This document shows positions 16,443-24,947 of a stretch of DNA of 64,000 nucleotides, piece after piece. The DNA comes from Mycolicibacterium nivoides. Lineage in GTDB: Bacteria > Actinomycetota > Actinomycetes > Mycobacteriales > Mycobacteriaceae. The position numbers and the translations under genes are program-made. The stretch is taken from positions 4,831,208 through 4,895,207 of the forward strand of contig NZ_CP034072.1 of NCBI RefSeq assembly GCF_003855255.1, read 5' to 3'. The notes beneath the pieces were generated by a model. The model was not told where the DNA came from. It did no database searches and saw nothing but the letters and a program-made list of their open reading frames with translations. Within the stretch, counting starts at the first letter, position 1; every line of letters starts with the position of its first letter.

Positions 16443-19400
16443 TCAGCGGAAATCTCGTGACCGCGAACCGACCCTCAGCTCGACCGGGCTCATCTGGTCG
16501 GCGATCACGGTGACCGCGCCGCTGGCGTTCTGCACGATGCCTCGGACCACCAAGGCCGGCGCCGTCTGCGCCAGCTTGCGGTAGCGCGCCCACACCCCGG
16601 GCGCACACAGCACGTTGACCATCCCGGTCTCGTCTTCCAGGTTCATGAACGTCACGCCCTGCGCAGTCGCCGGACGCTGCCGGTGAGTAACCGCCCCGGC
16701 AACCAGGATCCGGGTTCCGTCGACGACATCCAGCAACTTGTCGGCAGGAATCACGCCCAGCGCGTCGAGATCGGCGCGCAGGTACTGGGTGGGATAGCTG
16801 TCCGGCGAGACACCGGTGGCCCACACGTCCGCGGCCGACAGTTCCAGCGCACTCATCCCCGGCAGCGGCGGGACATGCGAGGACGAGCCCACCCCCGGCA
16901 GCCGTTCCGGCCGCTGGCCGGCCGCCGCACCCGCCGCCCACAGCGCCTCACGCCGGCTGATCCCGAAACACCCCAGCGCACCAGCGGTGGCCAGCGCCTC
17001 GGTCTGGGGTACCGACAGCTGCACGCGGCCGGTCAGGTCGATCAGGGTTTCGAACGGCCCGTTGGCATTTCGTTCATCCACCAGGCGCCCCGCCAACTCG
17101 TCACCGATGTGACGGACACTGCCCAACCCCAGCCGCACATCCATGCCGGCGTTTTCCAGCGTCGCGTGGGCCAGGCTGGCGTTGACATCGGGTCCGTGCA
17201 CCGCCACCCCGTGCCGGCGCGCGTCGGCGACCAGTGACTGCGGCGAGTAGAACCCCATCGGCTGGGCCCGTAACAGTGCCGCGCAGAACGCCGCCGGGTG
17301 ATGCAGCTTGAACCACGACGAATAGAAGACCAGCGACGCGAAGCTCAGCGAATGACTTTCCGGGAAACCGAAATTGGCGAACGCCTCCAGCTTCTCGTAG
17401 ATCCGCTCGGCCACCTCGCCGGTGATCCCGTGCATTTCGGCCATGCCGTCGTAGAACCGGTTGCGCAACCGGCGCATCTTCTCGGTCGAGCGTTTGGAGC
17501 CCATCGCCCGGCGTAACTGGTCGGCCTCGGCCGCCGTGAAACCCGCACAGTCGACTGCCAATTGCATGAGCTGCTCCTGGAACAGCGGGATGCCCAGCGT
17601 CTTCTTCAGTGCGGATTTCATGGACGGATGGTCGTAGGTGACTTCCTCCAGACCGTTGCGGCGACGGATATAGGGGTGCACCGAACCGCCCTGGATCGGA
17701 CCCGGACGGATCAGCGCCACCTCCACCACGAGGTCGTAGAACTCCCTCGGCTTGAGCCGGGGAAGGGTGGCCATCTGCGCGCGGGACTCCACCTGGAAAA
17801 CTCCGACCGAGTCGGCCTTCTGCAACATCTCGTAGACCGCCGGCTCGGACAGGTCCAGCTTGGCCAGGTCGACGGCGATGCCTTTGTGTTCGGCCAGCAG
17901 GTCGATCGCGTAGTGCAGCGCCGAGAGCATCCCGAGACCGAGCAGGTCGAACTTGACCAAACCGATTGCCGCACAGTCATCTTTGTCCCATTGCAGCACG
18001 CTGCGGTTGGCCATGCGGGCCCACTCCACCGGGCACACGTCGGCGATCGGCCGGTCACAGATCACCATGCCGCCCGAGTGGATGCCGAGGTGCCGCGGCA
18101 GGTTGGCGATCTGGGTGGCCAACTCGATCACCGGCTGCGGGATGTCTTCCGCCTCCGGCGAGTCCGGACGCCCGTTCCACCGGCTGAGCTGCTTGCTCCA
18201 GGCATCCTGCTGCCCCTGGGAGAAACCCAGCGCCCGGGCCATGTCGCGGACCGCACTCCGGCCGCGATAGGTGATGACGTTGGCGACCTGCGCGGCGTAG
18301 TCACGCCCGTAACGCTCGTACACGTACTGAATGACGTTCTCGCGCAGGTCCGATTCGATGTCGATGTCGATGTCGGGAGGGCCGTCTCGAGCCGGGGACA
18401 GAAACCGTTCGAACAGCAACTCATTGGCGATCGGGTCGACGTTGGTGACTTTCAGCGCGTAGCAGACCGCCGAGTTGGCCGCCGATCCCCTGCCCTGGCA
18501 CAGGATGTCGTTGTCCCGGCAGAACCGGGTGATGTCGTGCACCACGAGGAAGTAGCCGGGGAACTTCAGCTGCTCGATGATGCGCAGTTCGTGTTCGATC
18601 TGCGCGTAGGCCTTGGCTGCGCTGCCGACGGGCCCGTACCGTTCAGCTGCCCCGGCCATCACCAACTCGCGCAACCAGCTGTCTTCGGTGTGCCCGGCCG
18701 GGACGTCGAACGGTGGCAGCTGCGGGGCGATGAGCGCCAGACCGAAGGCGCACTGCTCACCGAGATCTGCTGCGGCCGTGACAATCTCGGTACCGAACCG
18801 CCGGGCCATCTCCTCCCCCGAACGCAGGTGAGACCCGCCGAGCGGGGCCAGCCACCCGGCGGCGGTATCCATCGAGTTGCGGGCCCGGATCGCCGCCATC
18901 GCCATGGCCAGCCGCCCTCGGTCGGGGGCGGCGAAGTGCGCACCGGTGGTGGCCACCACCGGTATTCCGAACCGCGGGGCCAGCCCGGCCAGGACGGCAT
19001 TGCGCTCGTCGTCACACGGATGGCCGTGATGGGAGAGTTCCATGCTGACCCGGTCGGCCCCGAAGCGGTCCACCAGATCGGCCAGCGCGGTGGCGGCAGC
19101 TTCCGGCCCGCCCCGGGAAAGCGCCTGGCGGACATGACCTTTACGACAGCCCGTCAGGATGTGCCAGTGCCCACCGGCCGCCTCGGTGAGGCCGTCGAAG
19201 TCGTAGCGGGGCTTGCCTTTCTCACCACCGGCCAGGTGCGCCTTGGCGATCTCGCGGGACAACCGCCGGTAGCCCTCCGGACCGCGGGCCAGCACCAGCA
19301 GATGCGGGCCGGGCGGGTCGGGGTCCTCGGTGCGGGGAATGTTCCCCAGCGACAGCTCGGCGCCGAAGACCGTGGCCACATCCAGCTCTCTGGCCGCCTC

Positions 19401-19727
19401 GGCGAACCGGACCACACCGTAGAGGCCGTCGTGATCGGTCAGCGCGATCGCCCGCAGGTTCAGCCGGGCCGCCTCCTCGACCAACTCCTCCGGCGTGCTC
19501 GCGCCGTCGAGGAAGCTGTACGCCGAATGCGTGTGCAGTTCGGCGTAACGGACCGACGTACGCGGCCGGTCGAGTTCCGGCGGCTGATAGCTACCGCGCT
19601 TACGCGACCAGGCGGGGCTGTCGCCGCCGTCGCCCGCGGGCTCCAACGGCATGCCGGAACGGCGCGGCTTGCCGGTAAGTACCCGCTCCATCTCCGACCA
19701 GCTCGGCGGCCCGTTGTGCCAACCCAC
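16443..19727 (-). CDS. dnaE2: Error-prone DNA polymerase DnaE2
   Basis: The 1094-residue protein is a C-family polymerase: an N-terminal PHP domain (AELHTHSAYSFLDGASTPEEL), the palm with catalytic acidic PDIDIDIE (within SPARDGPPDIDIDIESD), helix-hairpin-helix segments and a C-terminal OB fold (VAGAVTHRQRPATAQGV). DnaE2 performs damage-induced mutagenic synthesis with ImuA' and ImuB in mycobacteria; both are encoded at 31565-33865 on the same strand. The GTG at 19727 (a second GTG directly precedes it) begins the family's GWHNGPPSW sequence; the open frame runs on to 20168 but that part is antisense to the acyltransferase gene. A perfect LexA box sits 13 bp upstream, so expression should be SOS-controlled. 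Confidence 0.95.
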   Translation of the reverse strand: MGWHNGPPSWSEMERVLTGKPRRSGMPLEPAGDGGDSPAWSRKRGSYQPPELDRPRTSVRYAELHTHSAYSFLDGASTPEELVEEAARLNLRAIALTDHDGLYGVVRFAEAARELDVATVFGAELSLGNIPRTEDPDPPGPHLLVLARGPEGYRRLSREIAKAHLAGGEKGKPRYDFDGLTEAAGGHWHILTGCRKGHVRQALSRGGPEAAATALADLVDRFGADRVSMELSHHGHPCDDERNAVLAGLAPRFGIPVVATTGAHFAAPDRGRLAMAMAAIRARNSMDTAAGWLAPLGGSHLRSGEEMARRFGTEIVTAAADLGEQCAFGLALIAPQLPPFDVPAGHTEDSWLRELVMAGAAERYGPVGSAAKAYAQIEHELRIIEQLKFPGYFLVVHDITRFCRDNDILCQGRGSAANSAVCYALKVTNVDPIANELLFERFLSPARDGPPDIDIDIESDLRENVIQYVYERYGRDYAAQVANVITYRGRSAVRDMARALGFSQGQQDAWSKQLSRWNGRPDSPEAEDIPQPVIELATQIANLPRHLGIHSGGMVICDRPIADVCPVEWARMANRSVLQWDKDDCAAIGLVKFDLLGLGMLSALHYAIDLLAEHKGIAVDLAKLDLSEPAVYEMLQKADSVGVFQVESRAQMATLPRLKPREFYDLVVEVALIRPGPIQGGSVHPYIRRRNGLEEVTYDHPSMKSALKKTLGIPLFQEQLMQLAVDCAGFTAAEADQLRRAMGSKRSTEKMRRLRNRFYDGMAEMHGITGEVAERIYEKLEAFANFGFPESHSLSFASLVFYSSWFKLHHPAAFCAALLRAQPMGFYSPQSLVADARRHGVAVHGPDVNASLAHATLENAGMDVRLGLGSVRHIGDELAGRLVDERNANGPFETLIDLTGRVQLSVPQTEALATAGALGCFGISRREALWAAGAAAGQRPERLPGVGSSSHVPPLPGMSALELSAADVWATGVSPDSYPTQYLRADLDALGVIPADKLLDVVDGTRILVAGAVTHRQRPATAQGVTFMNLEDETGMVNVLCAPGVWARYRKLAQTAPALVVRGIVQNASGAVTVIADQMSPVELRVGSRSRDFR

Positions 19728-19739
19728 CACGCCATTGTA

Positions 19740-19755
19740 TCGAACACTTGTTCGA
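19740..19755. promoter_or_regulatory. LexA (SOS) box of dnaE2
   Basis: TCGAACACTTGTTCGA matches the mycobacterial SOS box TCGAAC-N4-GTTCGA at every defined position. It lies 13 bp upstream of the dnaE2 GTG and about 60 bp upstream of the divergent acyltransferase start, so LexA could also influence that gene. Confidence 0.93.
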
Positions 19756-19786
19756 AATACTGAAACGTTCACGCAGTTCCGCACTA

Positions 19787-19804
19787 TGCCATTAGCCAAT
19801 GGCA
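19787..19804. promoter_or_regulatory. Inverted repeat upstream of the acyltransferase gene
   Basis: TGCCATT-AGCC-AATGGCA is a perfect 7-bp inverted repeat ending 13 bp before the acyltransferase ATG. Its size fits a dimeric repressor site or a short leader hairpin; no regulator can be assigned. Confidence 0.45.
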
Positions 19805-19817
19805 GTAATATTCGCGA

Positions 19818-20963
19818 ATGGCGTCGCAGCTGCAGGAGCAACGGGCCAAGACACTCGGCGCAGTCTTCGATCCGCACTCCAACGCACTCAACGTCTGGCG
19901 GCTCATCTTCGCCTCGATGGTGATCATGCAGCACTCTTGGCCGCTGACAGGCCGCCGGATGAGCGGCCCCTTCACCCAGCTGCTCACCGAAGTGTGGGTC
20001 GACGGCTTCTTCGTGATCTCCGGATACCTGATCACCTCGAGTTGGATGCGACGGCCCAAGCTGCGGGAATACCTGGCGGCGCGGCTGTTGCGGATTTTCC
20101 CGGGCCTGTGGGTCTGTGTGCTCGTCGTCGCGTTCGTCATCGCGCCTATCGGCGTGCTCGTGCAGCACGGAGAACCGCTGGCGTTCTCATCACAGCTCAC
20201 CTGGGCACTCAACAACGGTCTGCTGAACGTCTTCCGCGGCGATATCGACGGCACCCCCATGGGAGTGCCATGGCCGGGCGTCTGGGACGGGCCCCTGTGG
20301 ACGTTGATCTTTGAGCTGATCTGCTACGCCGCCGTCGCCGGGCTCGGAGTAGCCGGGCTGATGAGCAAACGCTGGACGATCCCGACAGCATTCGCGCTCT
20401 CACTTATCGGCGCCGCCGCGGTGGGTTACCCCGTACTCGCGGTCGAGACGATTCCACAGATGGTGACCCGTTTCGCGCTGACGTTCAGCGCCGGCGCCCT
20501 GCTCTATCAGTTCCGCGACCGGCTTCCGGCGAACTGGCCGCTGGTAGCGCTGAGTGTGGTCCTGGTCGTGGCCGGCGGTCTGCTGCCGAACTACCGCGTC
20601 TTTGCGGCACTACCCTTGGCGTACGCCGTCATCGTGTCCGGCGCATTGTTGAAACGGATTCGGCCACAATTGCGTAACGACATCTCGTACGGCATCTACA
20701 TCTACGGCTGGCCGGTCCAACAGCTACTGGCGATGATGGGCCTGACGTGGTTGCCACCGGGAGTGTTCTTCGTCGTCGCGACCGCGGTCACCATGCCGAT
20801 GGCGGCGGCGAGTTGGTTCCTCGTCGAGAAGCACGCCATGAAACTCAAGCGGCGGGTACAGACCGAAGAGCCGACTCAGCCGGATACGTCCATGCGCTGG
20901 GTGCCGAGCACCGCCAGTAGCCGCATCGCCTCTTCGGCGGGCGAACCCGGCTCCGGGGTGTAG
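19818..20963 (+). CDS. Acyltransferase 3 family membrane protein
   Basis: The 381-residue protein has about ten hydrophobic segments and the family landmarks: ALNVWRLIFASMVIMQHSWPL at the N-terminus with the catalytic-type His, VDGFFVISGYLI, a YLAARLLRIFPGLWVCV Arg motif, and GPLWTLIFELICYA. Such enzymes transfer acyl groups to extracytoplasmic carbohydrates, peptidoglycan or antibiotics. The acceptor is unknown. The C-terminal 40 residues are hydrophilic and overlap by 88 bp, convergently, the 3' end of the XRE regulator gene. The start is close to the LexA box, which lies between this gene and dnaE2. Confidence 0.85.
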   Translation: MASQLQEQRAKTLGAVFDPHSNALNVWRLIFASMVIMQHSWPLTGRRMSGPFTQLLTEVWVDGFFVISGYLITSSWMRRPKLREYLAARLLRIFPGLWVCVLVVAFVIAPIGVLVQHGEPLAFSSQLTWALNNGLLNVFRGDIDGTPMGVPWPGVWDGPLWTLIFELICYAAVAGLGVAGLMSKRWTIPTAFALSLIGAAAVGYPVLAVETIPQMVTRFALTFSAGALLYQFRDRLPANWPLVALSVVLVVAGGLLPNYRVFAALPLAYAVIVSGALLKRIRPQLRNDISYGIYIYGWPVQQLLAMMGLTWLPPGVFFVVATAVTMPMAAASWFLVEKHAMKLKRRVQTEEPTQPDTSMRWVPSTASSRIASSAGEPGSGV

Positions 20964-21730
20964 ATGTACAGGTGCTGATCGCGATCGGCGATGTCGAGCA
21001 CATCGCAGTTCACCGCGATCGGCCCGACCGTCGGATGCGCGAACGTCTTGCACAACATCGGCCGGGCGTTGACGTCGTGCGAATCCCACAGTTCGGCGAA
21101 CTCAGCACTGCCCGAGCGCAATTCGGCGATCAACTCGACCGTCTCCGGATCGTCCGGATAGCGTGCCGCGGTGGCACGCAGGTTCTGGGCGCAGGTTCGA
21201 GCGAACACATCGGCGTCGGACACGCCATAGAGCCGTTGCCCGCCCGGGCCCCGCGGGCCCAGGAAAGCCCGCCGTACCAGGTTGCGGTCCCGGCGCGACA
21301 GTGCGGAGAAATCCTCCATCAACGCGCAGGCGAGGTCGTTCCAGGCGATCACCTCGTACGTCGCCGACACCACGATCGCCGCGGCCCGCGGCAGCCGCTG
21401 CAACAAGTCGAGGATGCTCTGGCGCACCACCCGCGGCGGCCCTGGCGGCCGCTGCGGTTCGACGCCGGCCAGCAGGTAGAGGTGCGCCCGCTCGGCATCC
21501 GAGAGCCGTAGCGCCCGAACCAGACCCGACAGCACCTCGCCCGACGGGTGTGGCGCACGGGCCTGCTCCAGGCGCGTGTAGTACTCGGTCGAGATGAACG
21601 CCAGGTGCGCGACCTCGTCGCGGCGCAGCCCCGGGGTACGGCGCCGCAGACCGACCGGCAGGCCCACCTCGGCGGGACTGATCCGCTCGCGCCGGCTGCG
21701 CAGGAAGGCACCGAGCTCTCGCTTGTCCAC
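20876..21730 (-). CDS. XRE-type regulator with MmyB-like ligand-binding domain
   Basis: The 284-residue protein begins with a helix-turn-helix (ELGAFLRSRRERISPAEVGL...RRTPGLRRDEVAHLAFISTEYYTRLEQARAPHPS), the hallmark of the MmyB-like subfamily, followed by a PAS-like domain (VVSATYEVIAWNDLACALMEDFS) thought to bind a fatty-acid-like ligand. These regulators commonly sit divergent to a short-chain dehydrogenase they control, as here with 21816-22592. The GTG at 21730 is chosen because GGGAGAA precedes it and the family starts close to the HTH. It overlaps the acyltransferase end. Confidence 0.88.
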   Translation of the reverse strand: MDKRELGAFLRSRRERISPAEVGLPVGLRRRTPGLRRDEVAHLAFISTEYYTRLEQARAPHPSGEVLSGLVRALRLSDAERAHLYLLAGVEPQRPPGPPRVVRQSILDLLQRLPRAAAIVVSATYEVIAWNDLACALMEDFSALSRRDRNLVRRAFLGPRGPGGQRLYGVSDADVFARTCAQNLRATAARYPDDPETVELIAELRSGSAEFAELWDSHDVNARPMLCKTFAHPTVGPIAVNCDVLDIADRDQHLYIYTPEPGSPAEEAMRLLAVLGTQRMDVSG

Positions 21731-21761
21731 GGATCCATTCTCCCGGCCGTCACGGCAGGAG

Positions 21762-21782
21762 CCAGGTATAGCTGGTACCTGG
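21762..21782. promoter_or_regulatory. Operator candidate between XRE regulator and SDR
   Basis: CCAGGTA-TAGCTGG-TACCTGG is a perfect inverted repeat with 7-bp arms and a 7-bp spacer, midway in the 85-bp space between divergent genes. It is a natural binding site for the adjacent regulator. Confidence 0.6.
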
Positions 21783-21815
21783 ATTCGAACTCCGGTCCGA
21801 CGCAGGCTCGTCGGC

Positions 21816-22592
21816 ATGACTTCTCCGACGAAGACCGGCCTGCTGGACGGCAAGATCGCATTCATCTCCGGCGCGGGACGCGGCATCGGCGCCGCCGCCG
21901 CGCGGCTGTTCGCCGCCGAAGGTGCGAACGTCCTGCTGGCGGCCAGGACCGAAACCCAACTCAAGACGGTCACCGACGACATCCGGGCGGCCGGCGGCAC
22001 CGCCGAGTACGTGGACTGCGATCTGGCCGACGGCGACAGCGTGCGCGCCGCCGTACAGCGGGCCGACGAACTCTGGGGCCGTCTCGACGTCGCCTTCAAC
22101 AACGGCGCGACGATCCAACCGCCTGGACCGCTCGACGAGGTGACCGAGGATGACTTCGACCACGTCTACCGCGTCAACCTCAAAGGGGTGTGGCTGGCAT
22201 TGAGTGCTGAGGTCGCCGCGATCCGTAGGACCGCGAAAACCGGTGCCATCGTCAACAATTCCAGCATCGGCAGCTTTCACAGCAACCCGGAGCTGCCGGC
22301 CTACGGCGCCATGAAGCGGGCCGTCAACAGCCTCACCGAATCGGCCGCGGTCACCTACGGCCCCGAAGGCATCCGGATCAACGGAGTGGCACCCGGCCCG
22401 ACGTTGACCGACATGATCCAGGAGTGGGACGACGCCAGTCCGGGCGTCCTCGACAGTCTCATCGCCGACACCCCGCTGCGGCGCGCGGCACAGCCCTCCG
22501 AAATCGCCGAGGCCGCGGCGTGGTTGCTGAGCGACCGCGCCTCCTACGTCACCGGGGCGACATTGCGTGTCGACGGGGGCAAGTGGGTGTAA
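21816..22592 (+). CDS. Short-chain dehydrogenase/reductase (glucose dehydrogenase-like)
   Basis: The 258-residue classical SDR has the cofactor motif SGAGRGIGAAAA (about 15-26), the NNGA strand motif (about 92), an active-site Ser in NNSSIGSFHSNPELPAY and the YxxxK motif as YGAMK. A neutral pocket with Arg in LLAARTE after beta-2 suggests NADP(H). It ends in the usual VTGATLRVDGGKWV. It is divergent from the MmyB-like regulator, a pairing common in actinobacteria. The substrate cannot be inferred. Confidence 0.9.
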   Translation: MTSPTKTGLLDGKIAFISGAGRGIGAAAARLFAAEGANVLLAARTETQLKTVTDDIRAAGGTAEYVDCDLADGDSVRAAVQRADELWGRLDVAFNNGATIQPPGPLDEVTEDDFDHVYRVNLKGVWLALSAEVAAIRRTAKTGAIVNNSSIGSFHSNPELPAYGAMKRAVNSLTESAAVTYGPEGIRINGVAPGPTLTDMIQEWDDASPGVLDSLIADTPLRRAAQPSEIAEAAAWLLSDRASYVTGATLRVDGGKWV

Positions 22593-22648
22593 ACCAGCCG
22601 GTCGGCTGATCCGGCTGGTTGCCACCGGCTTCACGTAGCCTGGCAATC

Positions 22649-23551
22649 GTGTTCCGTGAGCTGATCGCGCTCGGGATCCGCTCGGGGTCGGTGTACCGGG
22701 TGGACATCACCGACGGCGCCGCCACCACCCTCTATACGCAGGGCATCGGTCCGTCGCCCGATGGGGTTGTGGTGAGTGACGGCGTCGTCTACTGGACCAC
22801 AATGGGAGTGCCCCACCGTGATCCAGCTGCGAAAGGCGAAGCAAGCCTGGACTATTCGGCCCCCAACGGGGGCCTTCACGCCATCCCCATCGACGGCGGC
22901 GAAGCGCGTGACATCGTTCCGGTCGGCTCATTGACCACCGGCAAGCAGCTGACGACCGACCAATCCGGAACCCTCTACTGGGGAGACCGGGAAGGCTGCC
23001 GGGTGAGCTGCGCGCGAACCGACGGCACCGGCCTGACCGACCTCGTCGTCAACACCCGCGACGACAGCTGGTTGCAGGAGTGTGTCGGCGTAGCCGTCAC
23101 ATCCGAGCATCTGTACTGGACCCAGAAGGGCCCGGCCAAGGGCGGACGGGGCCGAATCCTGCGGGCCGGCTTGGCAATTCCCGCGGGCGAGTCCGCGGAG
23201 TCCCGGACGGATATCGAGGTGCTGTGGGATCACCTGCCCGAGCCGATCGACCTGGAGATCGTCGGCGGCTGGTTGTACTGGACCGACCGGGGCGCCCCGC
23301 CCGCCGGCAACACCCTCAACCGGGCGCCGCTGCCCCCGCCCAGTCAGTCGGGCGCTCAACCGGAGATCCTCGCAGACGGATTCCGTGAGGCCATCGGACT
23401 GGCAGTGGACGAGCCGGCCGGTGTGGCCTACGTATCCGACCTGGGCGGCCAGATCCGAGTGGTACCCCTGGCCAGAGGGCGCGCAGACGAAGCCCGCGTA
23501 CTGGTCGACCTGCATGAGCCGATCTCGGGGATCGCGGGCATCACCGGCTAA
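22649..23551 (+). CDS. YWTD-type beta-propeller protein
   Basis: The 300-residue protein contains repeated strands of the YWTD/LDL-receptor class: VYWTTMG, LYWGDREG, LYWTQKG and LYWTDRG, about 40-60 residues apart, then VAYVSDLGGQI. This predicts a six-bladed propeller. The GTG at 22649 leaves no signal peptide, so it is probably cytoplasmic. Bacterial members are often uncharacterised; some resemble SMP-30/gluconolactonases. It follows the SDR by 56 bp on the same strand, so both may be co-transcribed and act on one substrate, which is inference. Confidence 0.75.
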   Translation: MFRELIALGIRSGSVYRVDITDGAATTLYTQGIGPSPDGVVVSDGVVYWTTMGVPHRDPAAKGEASLDYSAPNGGLHAIPIDGGEARDIVPVGSLTTGKQLTTDQSGTLYWGDREGCRVSCARTDGTGLTDLVVNTRDDSWLQECVGVAVTSEHLYWTQKGPAKGGRGRILRAGLAIPAGESAESRTDIEVLWDHLPEPIDLEIVGGWLYWTDRGAPPAGNTLNRAPLPPPSQSGAQPEILADGFREAIGLAVDEPAGVAYVSDLGGQIRVVPLARGRADEARVLVDLHEPISGIAGITG

Positions 23552-23587
23552 CAGCGCCGCACTCACGGACCTGGCTGGAACTGGCAC

Positions 23588-23839
23588 ATGCTCGTCGGGC
23601 CGTTCCAGATGATGGACCAGGTGGGGCTGGACGTCGTACTCGACATCGAGAACCACTATGCCGAGGAGAACCCGCAGCTCCCGGCCGGTCCAGGCGAACT
23701 GTTGCACCGCTACGTCGACGCCGGAAAGCTCGGCGTGAAGACCGGTGAGGGCTTCTACTCGTACCCGGTAGATCGGCCTTCGGGCTGCCTGATCGCCGTC
23801 GACCCCCTACGATGCCCGTGGGCTGGGGATCGGCTGTGA
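23588..23839 (+). pseudogene. C-terminal fragment of a 3-hydroxyacyl-CoA dehydrogenase
   Basis: The frame gives GPFQMMDQVGLDVVLDIENH followed by LLHRYVDAGKLGVKTGEGFYSYP, the characteristic C-terminal helical domain of 3-hydroxyacyl-CoA dehydrogenases (for example FadB2). The NAD-binding and catalytic parts, about 200 residues, are missing: directly upstream is the propeller gene. After GFYSYP the frame runs on without similarity. It is a relic of a deletion or rearrangement. Confidence 0.75.
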
Positions 23840-23849
23840 GAGGACGGCA

Positions 23850-24863
23850 ATGGCGTCAACGAAGTACATCGGCTACGTCGGAGGTGTCGCGGTAGCGGCG
23901 GGAGTCGGGGCGGCGATCGCCGTGGCCGGCCAGGGCACCGCACACGCTGATTCGACGGACAAGGCGTCCAAGGACTCGACCAGCAGCACATCGCAGCACG
24001 TCAACGCCGGACCCAAACGCGTCGCGGCCAAGACCGGCGACACCAAGCGGGCCAAGCCCCTGTCCACGTTCAAGGACAGCGTCAAGGACAACATCGACAA
24101 ACAGGCCGACAAGATCGAGAAGGCGGCCGCACACTTCACCAAGGCCGTCCAGGACGCAACGCCCGCCAAGCCGCTGGCGGTCAAGGCCAAGCCGAGGCCC
24201 AGCGCCAAGGAGTTCGAGGCCGAGCAGGTCGCCAAGCTCAAGGACCTGTTCACCCCCAAGCAGGCCGCGGCTCCCAAGCCTGCGCCCGTGGTGGAGGACA
24301 AGCCGGAGACCGGATCCGTCGCGCAGCCGAAGAGCAAGACCTTGGCCACCCCGAAGGTCGGCGCCGTGCAGACCCAGGCCGATACCGCGGCGGATGGCCC
24401 GGCCTGGGATCCCAACCCCTTCCGGGCCGATGACCCCGACCCCAAGGATTTCCCCAAGGCAATAATGGATCTGCGGCAGGCACTGCTCGACGCGTCACCC
24501 GACCAACTCGATCCCTTTGTCCGGGAAGCCACCGAGCAGATCTACCGGGGCAGCCAGATCGTGCCGTGGGTCAACGCGGTGATTCCGATCAGCAAGATTC
24601 TGCCCAGCCTGGCCCCAGCGCTCGGCGATGACGACGCAGCCCGTGATGCACGTCAGACCATCATCACGGAGCTGATCAAGACCACCCCGCCGGGTTCGGC
24701 GCTGTACTACGGCTACGACATCGTCGCCGACTTGATCAACCTGGAAGAGCCGGGTGCTGCCCTCAAGGTCCAGGCGGTTGCAACGGTGTGGGACCTGCTG
24801 GATCCGTTCGAGCTGGCGCACAACAAGGGCAACTCCGGAATCGGCGGCGCGGCCGGCAGCTGA
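23850..24863 (+). CDS. Secreted Lys/Ala/Pro-rich protein, unknown function
   Basis: The 337-residue protein starts with KYIGYVGGVAVAAGVGAAIAVAG and a GTAHAD cleavage site, a signal peptide type seen on large mycobacterial exported proteins. Residues about 35-190 are charged, Lys/Ala/Pro/Thr-rich and probably disordered. The C-terminal 140 residues (after WDPNPFRADDPDPKDFP) look folded and helical. The ATG has GAGAGG upstream. No enzyme motif is visible; a cell-wall or surface role is inferred from export and composition. Confidence 0.75.
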   Translation: MASTKYIGYVGGVAVAAGVGAAIAVAGQGTAHADSTDKASKDSTSSTSQHVNAGPKRVAAKTGDTKRAKPLSTFKDSVKDNIDKQADKIEKAAAHFTKAVQDATPAKPLAVKAKPRPSAKEFEAEQVAKLKDLFTPKQAAAPKPAPVVEDKPETGSVAQPKSKTLATPKVGAVQTQADTAADGPAWDPNPFRADDPDPKDFPKAIMDLRQALLDASPDQLDPFVREATEQIYRGSQIVPWVNAVIPISKILPSLAPALGDDDAARDARQTIITELIKTTPPGSALYYGYDIVADLINLEEPGAALKVQAVATVWDLLDPFELAHNKGNSGIGGAAGS

Positions 24864-24869
24864 CCACCT

Positions 24870-24930
24870 CGCGAAACCGACGCCGTGGTCGTAAAAACCT
24901 TGCGGTGACGGCCATTTCGTCGGTTTCGCG
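24870..24930. terminator. Long inverted repeat between convergent genes
   Basis: CGCGAAACCGACG at 24870-24882 is repeated as its exact reverse complement at 24918-24930, with a 35-base spacer. Lying 7 bp after one stop and 18 bp before the other of two convergent genes, it may terminate or stabilise both transcripts. Confidence 0.55.
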
Positions 24931-24947
24931 GTGCCTGGACGGCGGGA

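Noticed and set aside
17562..19763. 733-codon plus-strand open frame
   Set aside because: It is entirely antisense to dnaE2, rich in Arg, His and Gln, and matches no family; high GC leaves long open shadow frames.
19728..20168. N-terminal extension of the dnaE2 frame
   Set aside because: It runs through the LexA box and antisense to the acyltransferase; the family starts at the GWHNGPPSW segment.
21781..21800. Sequence resembling a tRNA T-arm
   Set aside because: Only a GGATTCGAACTCC-like stretch is present, with no acceptor stem, D-arm or anticodon arm around it.
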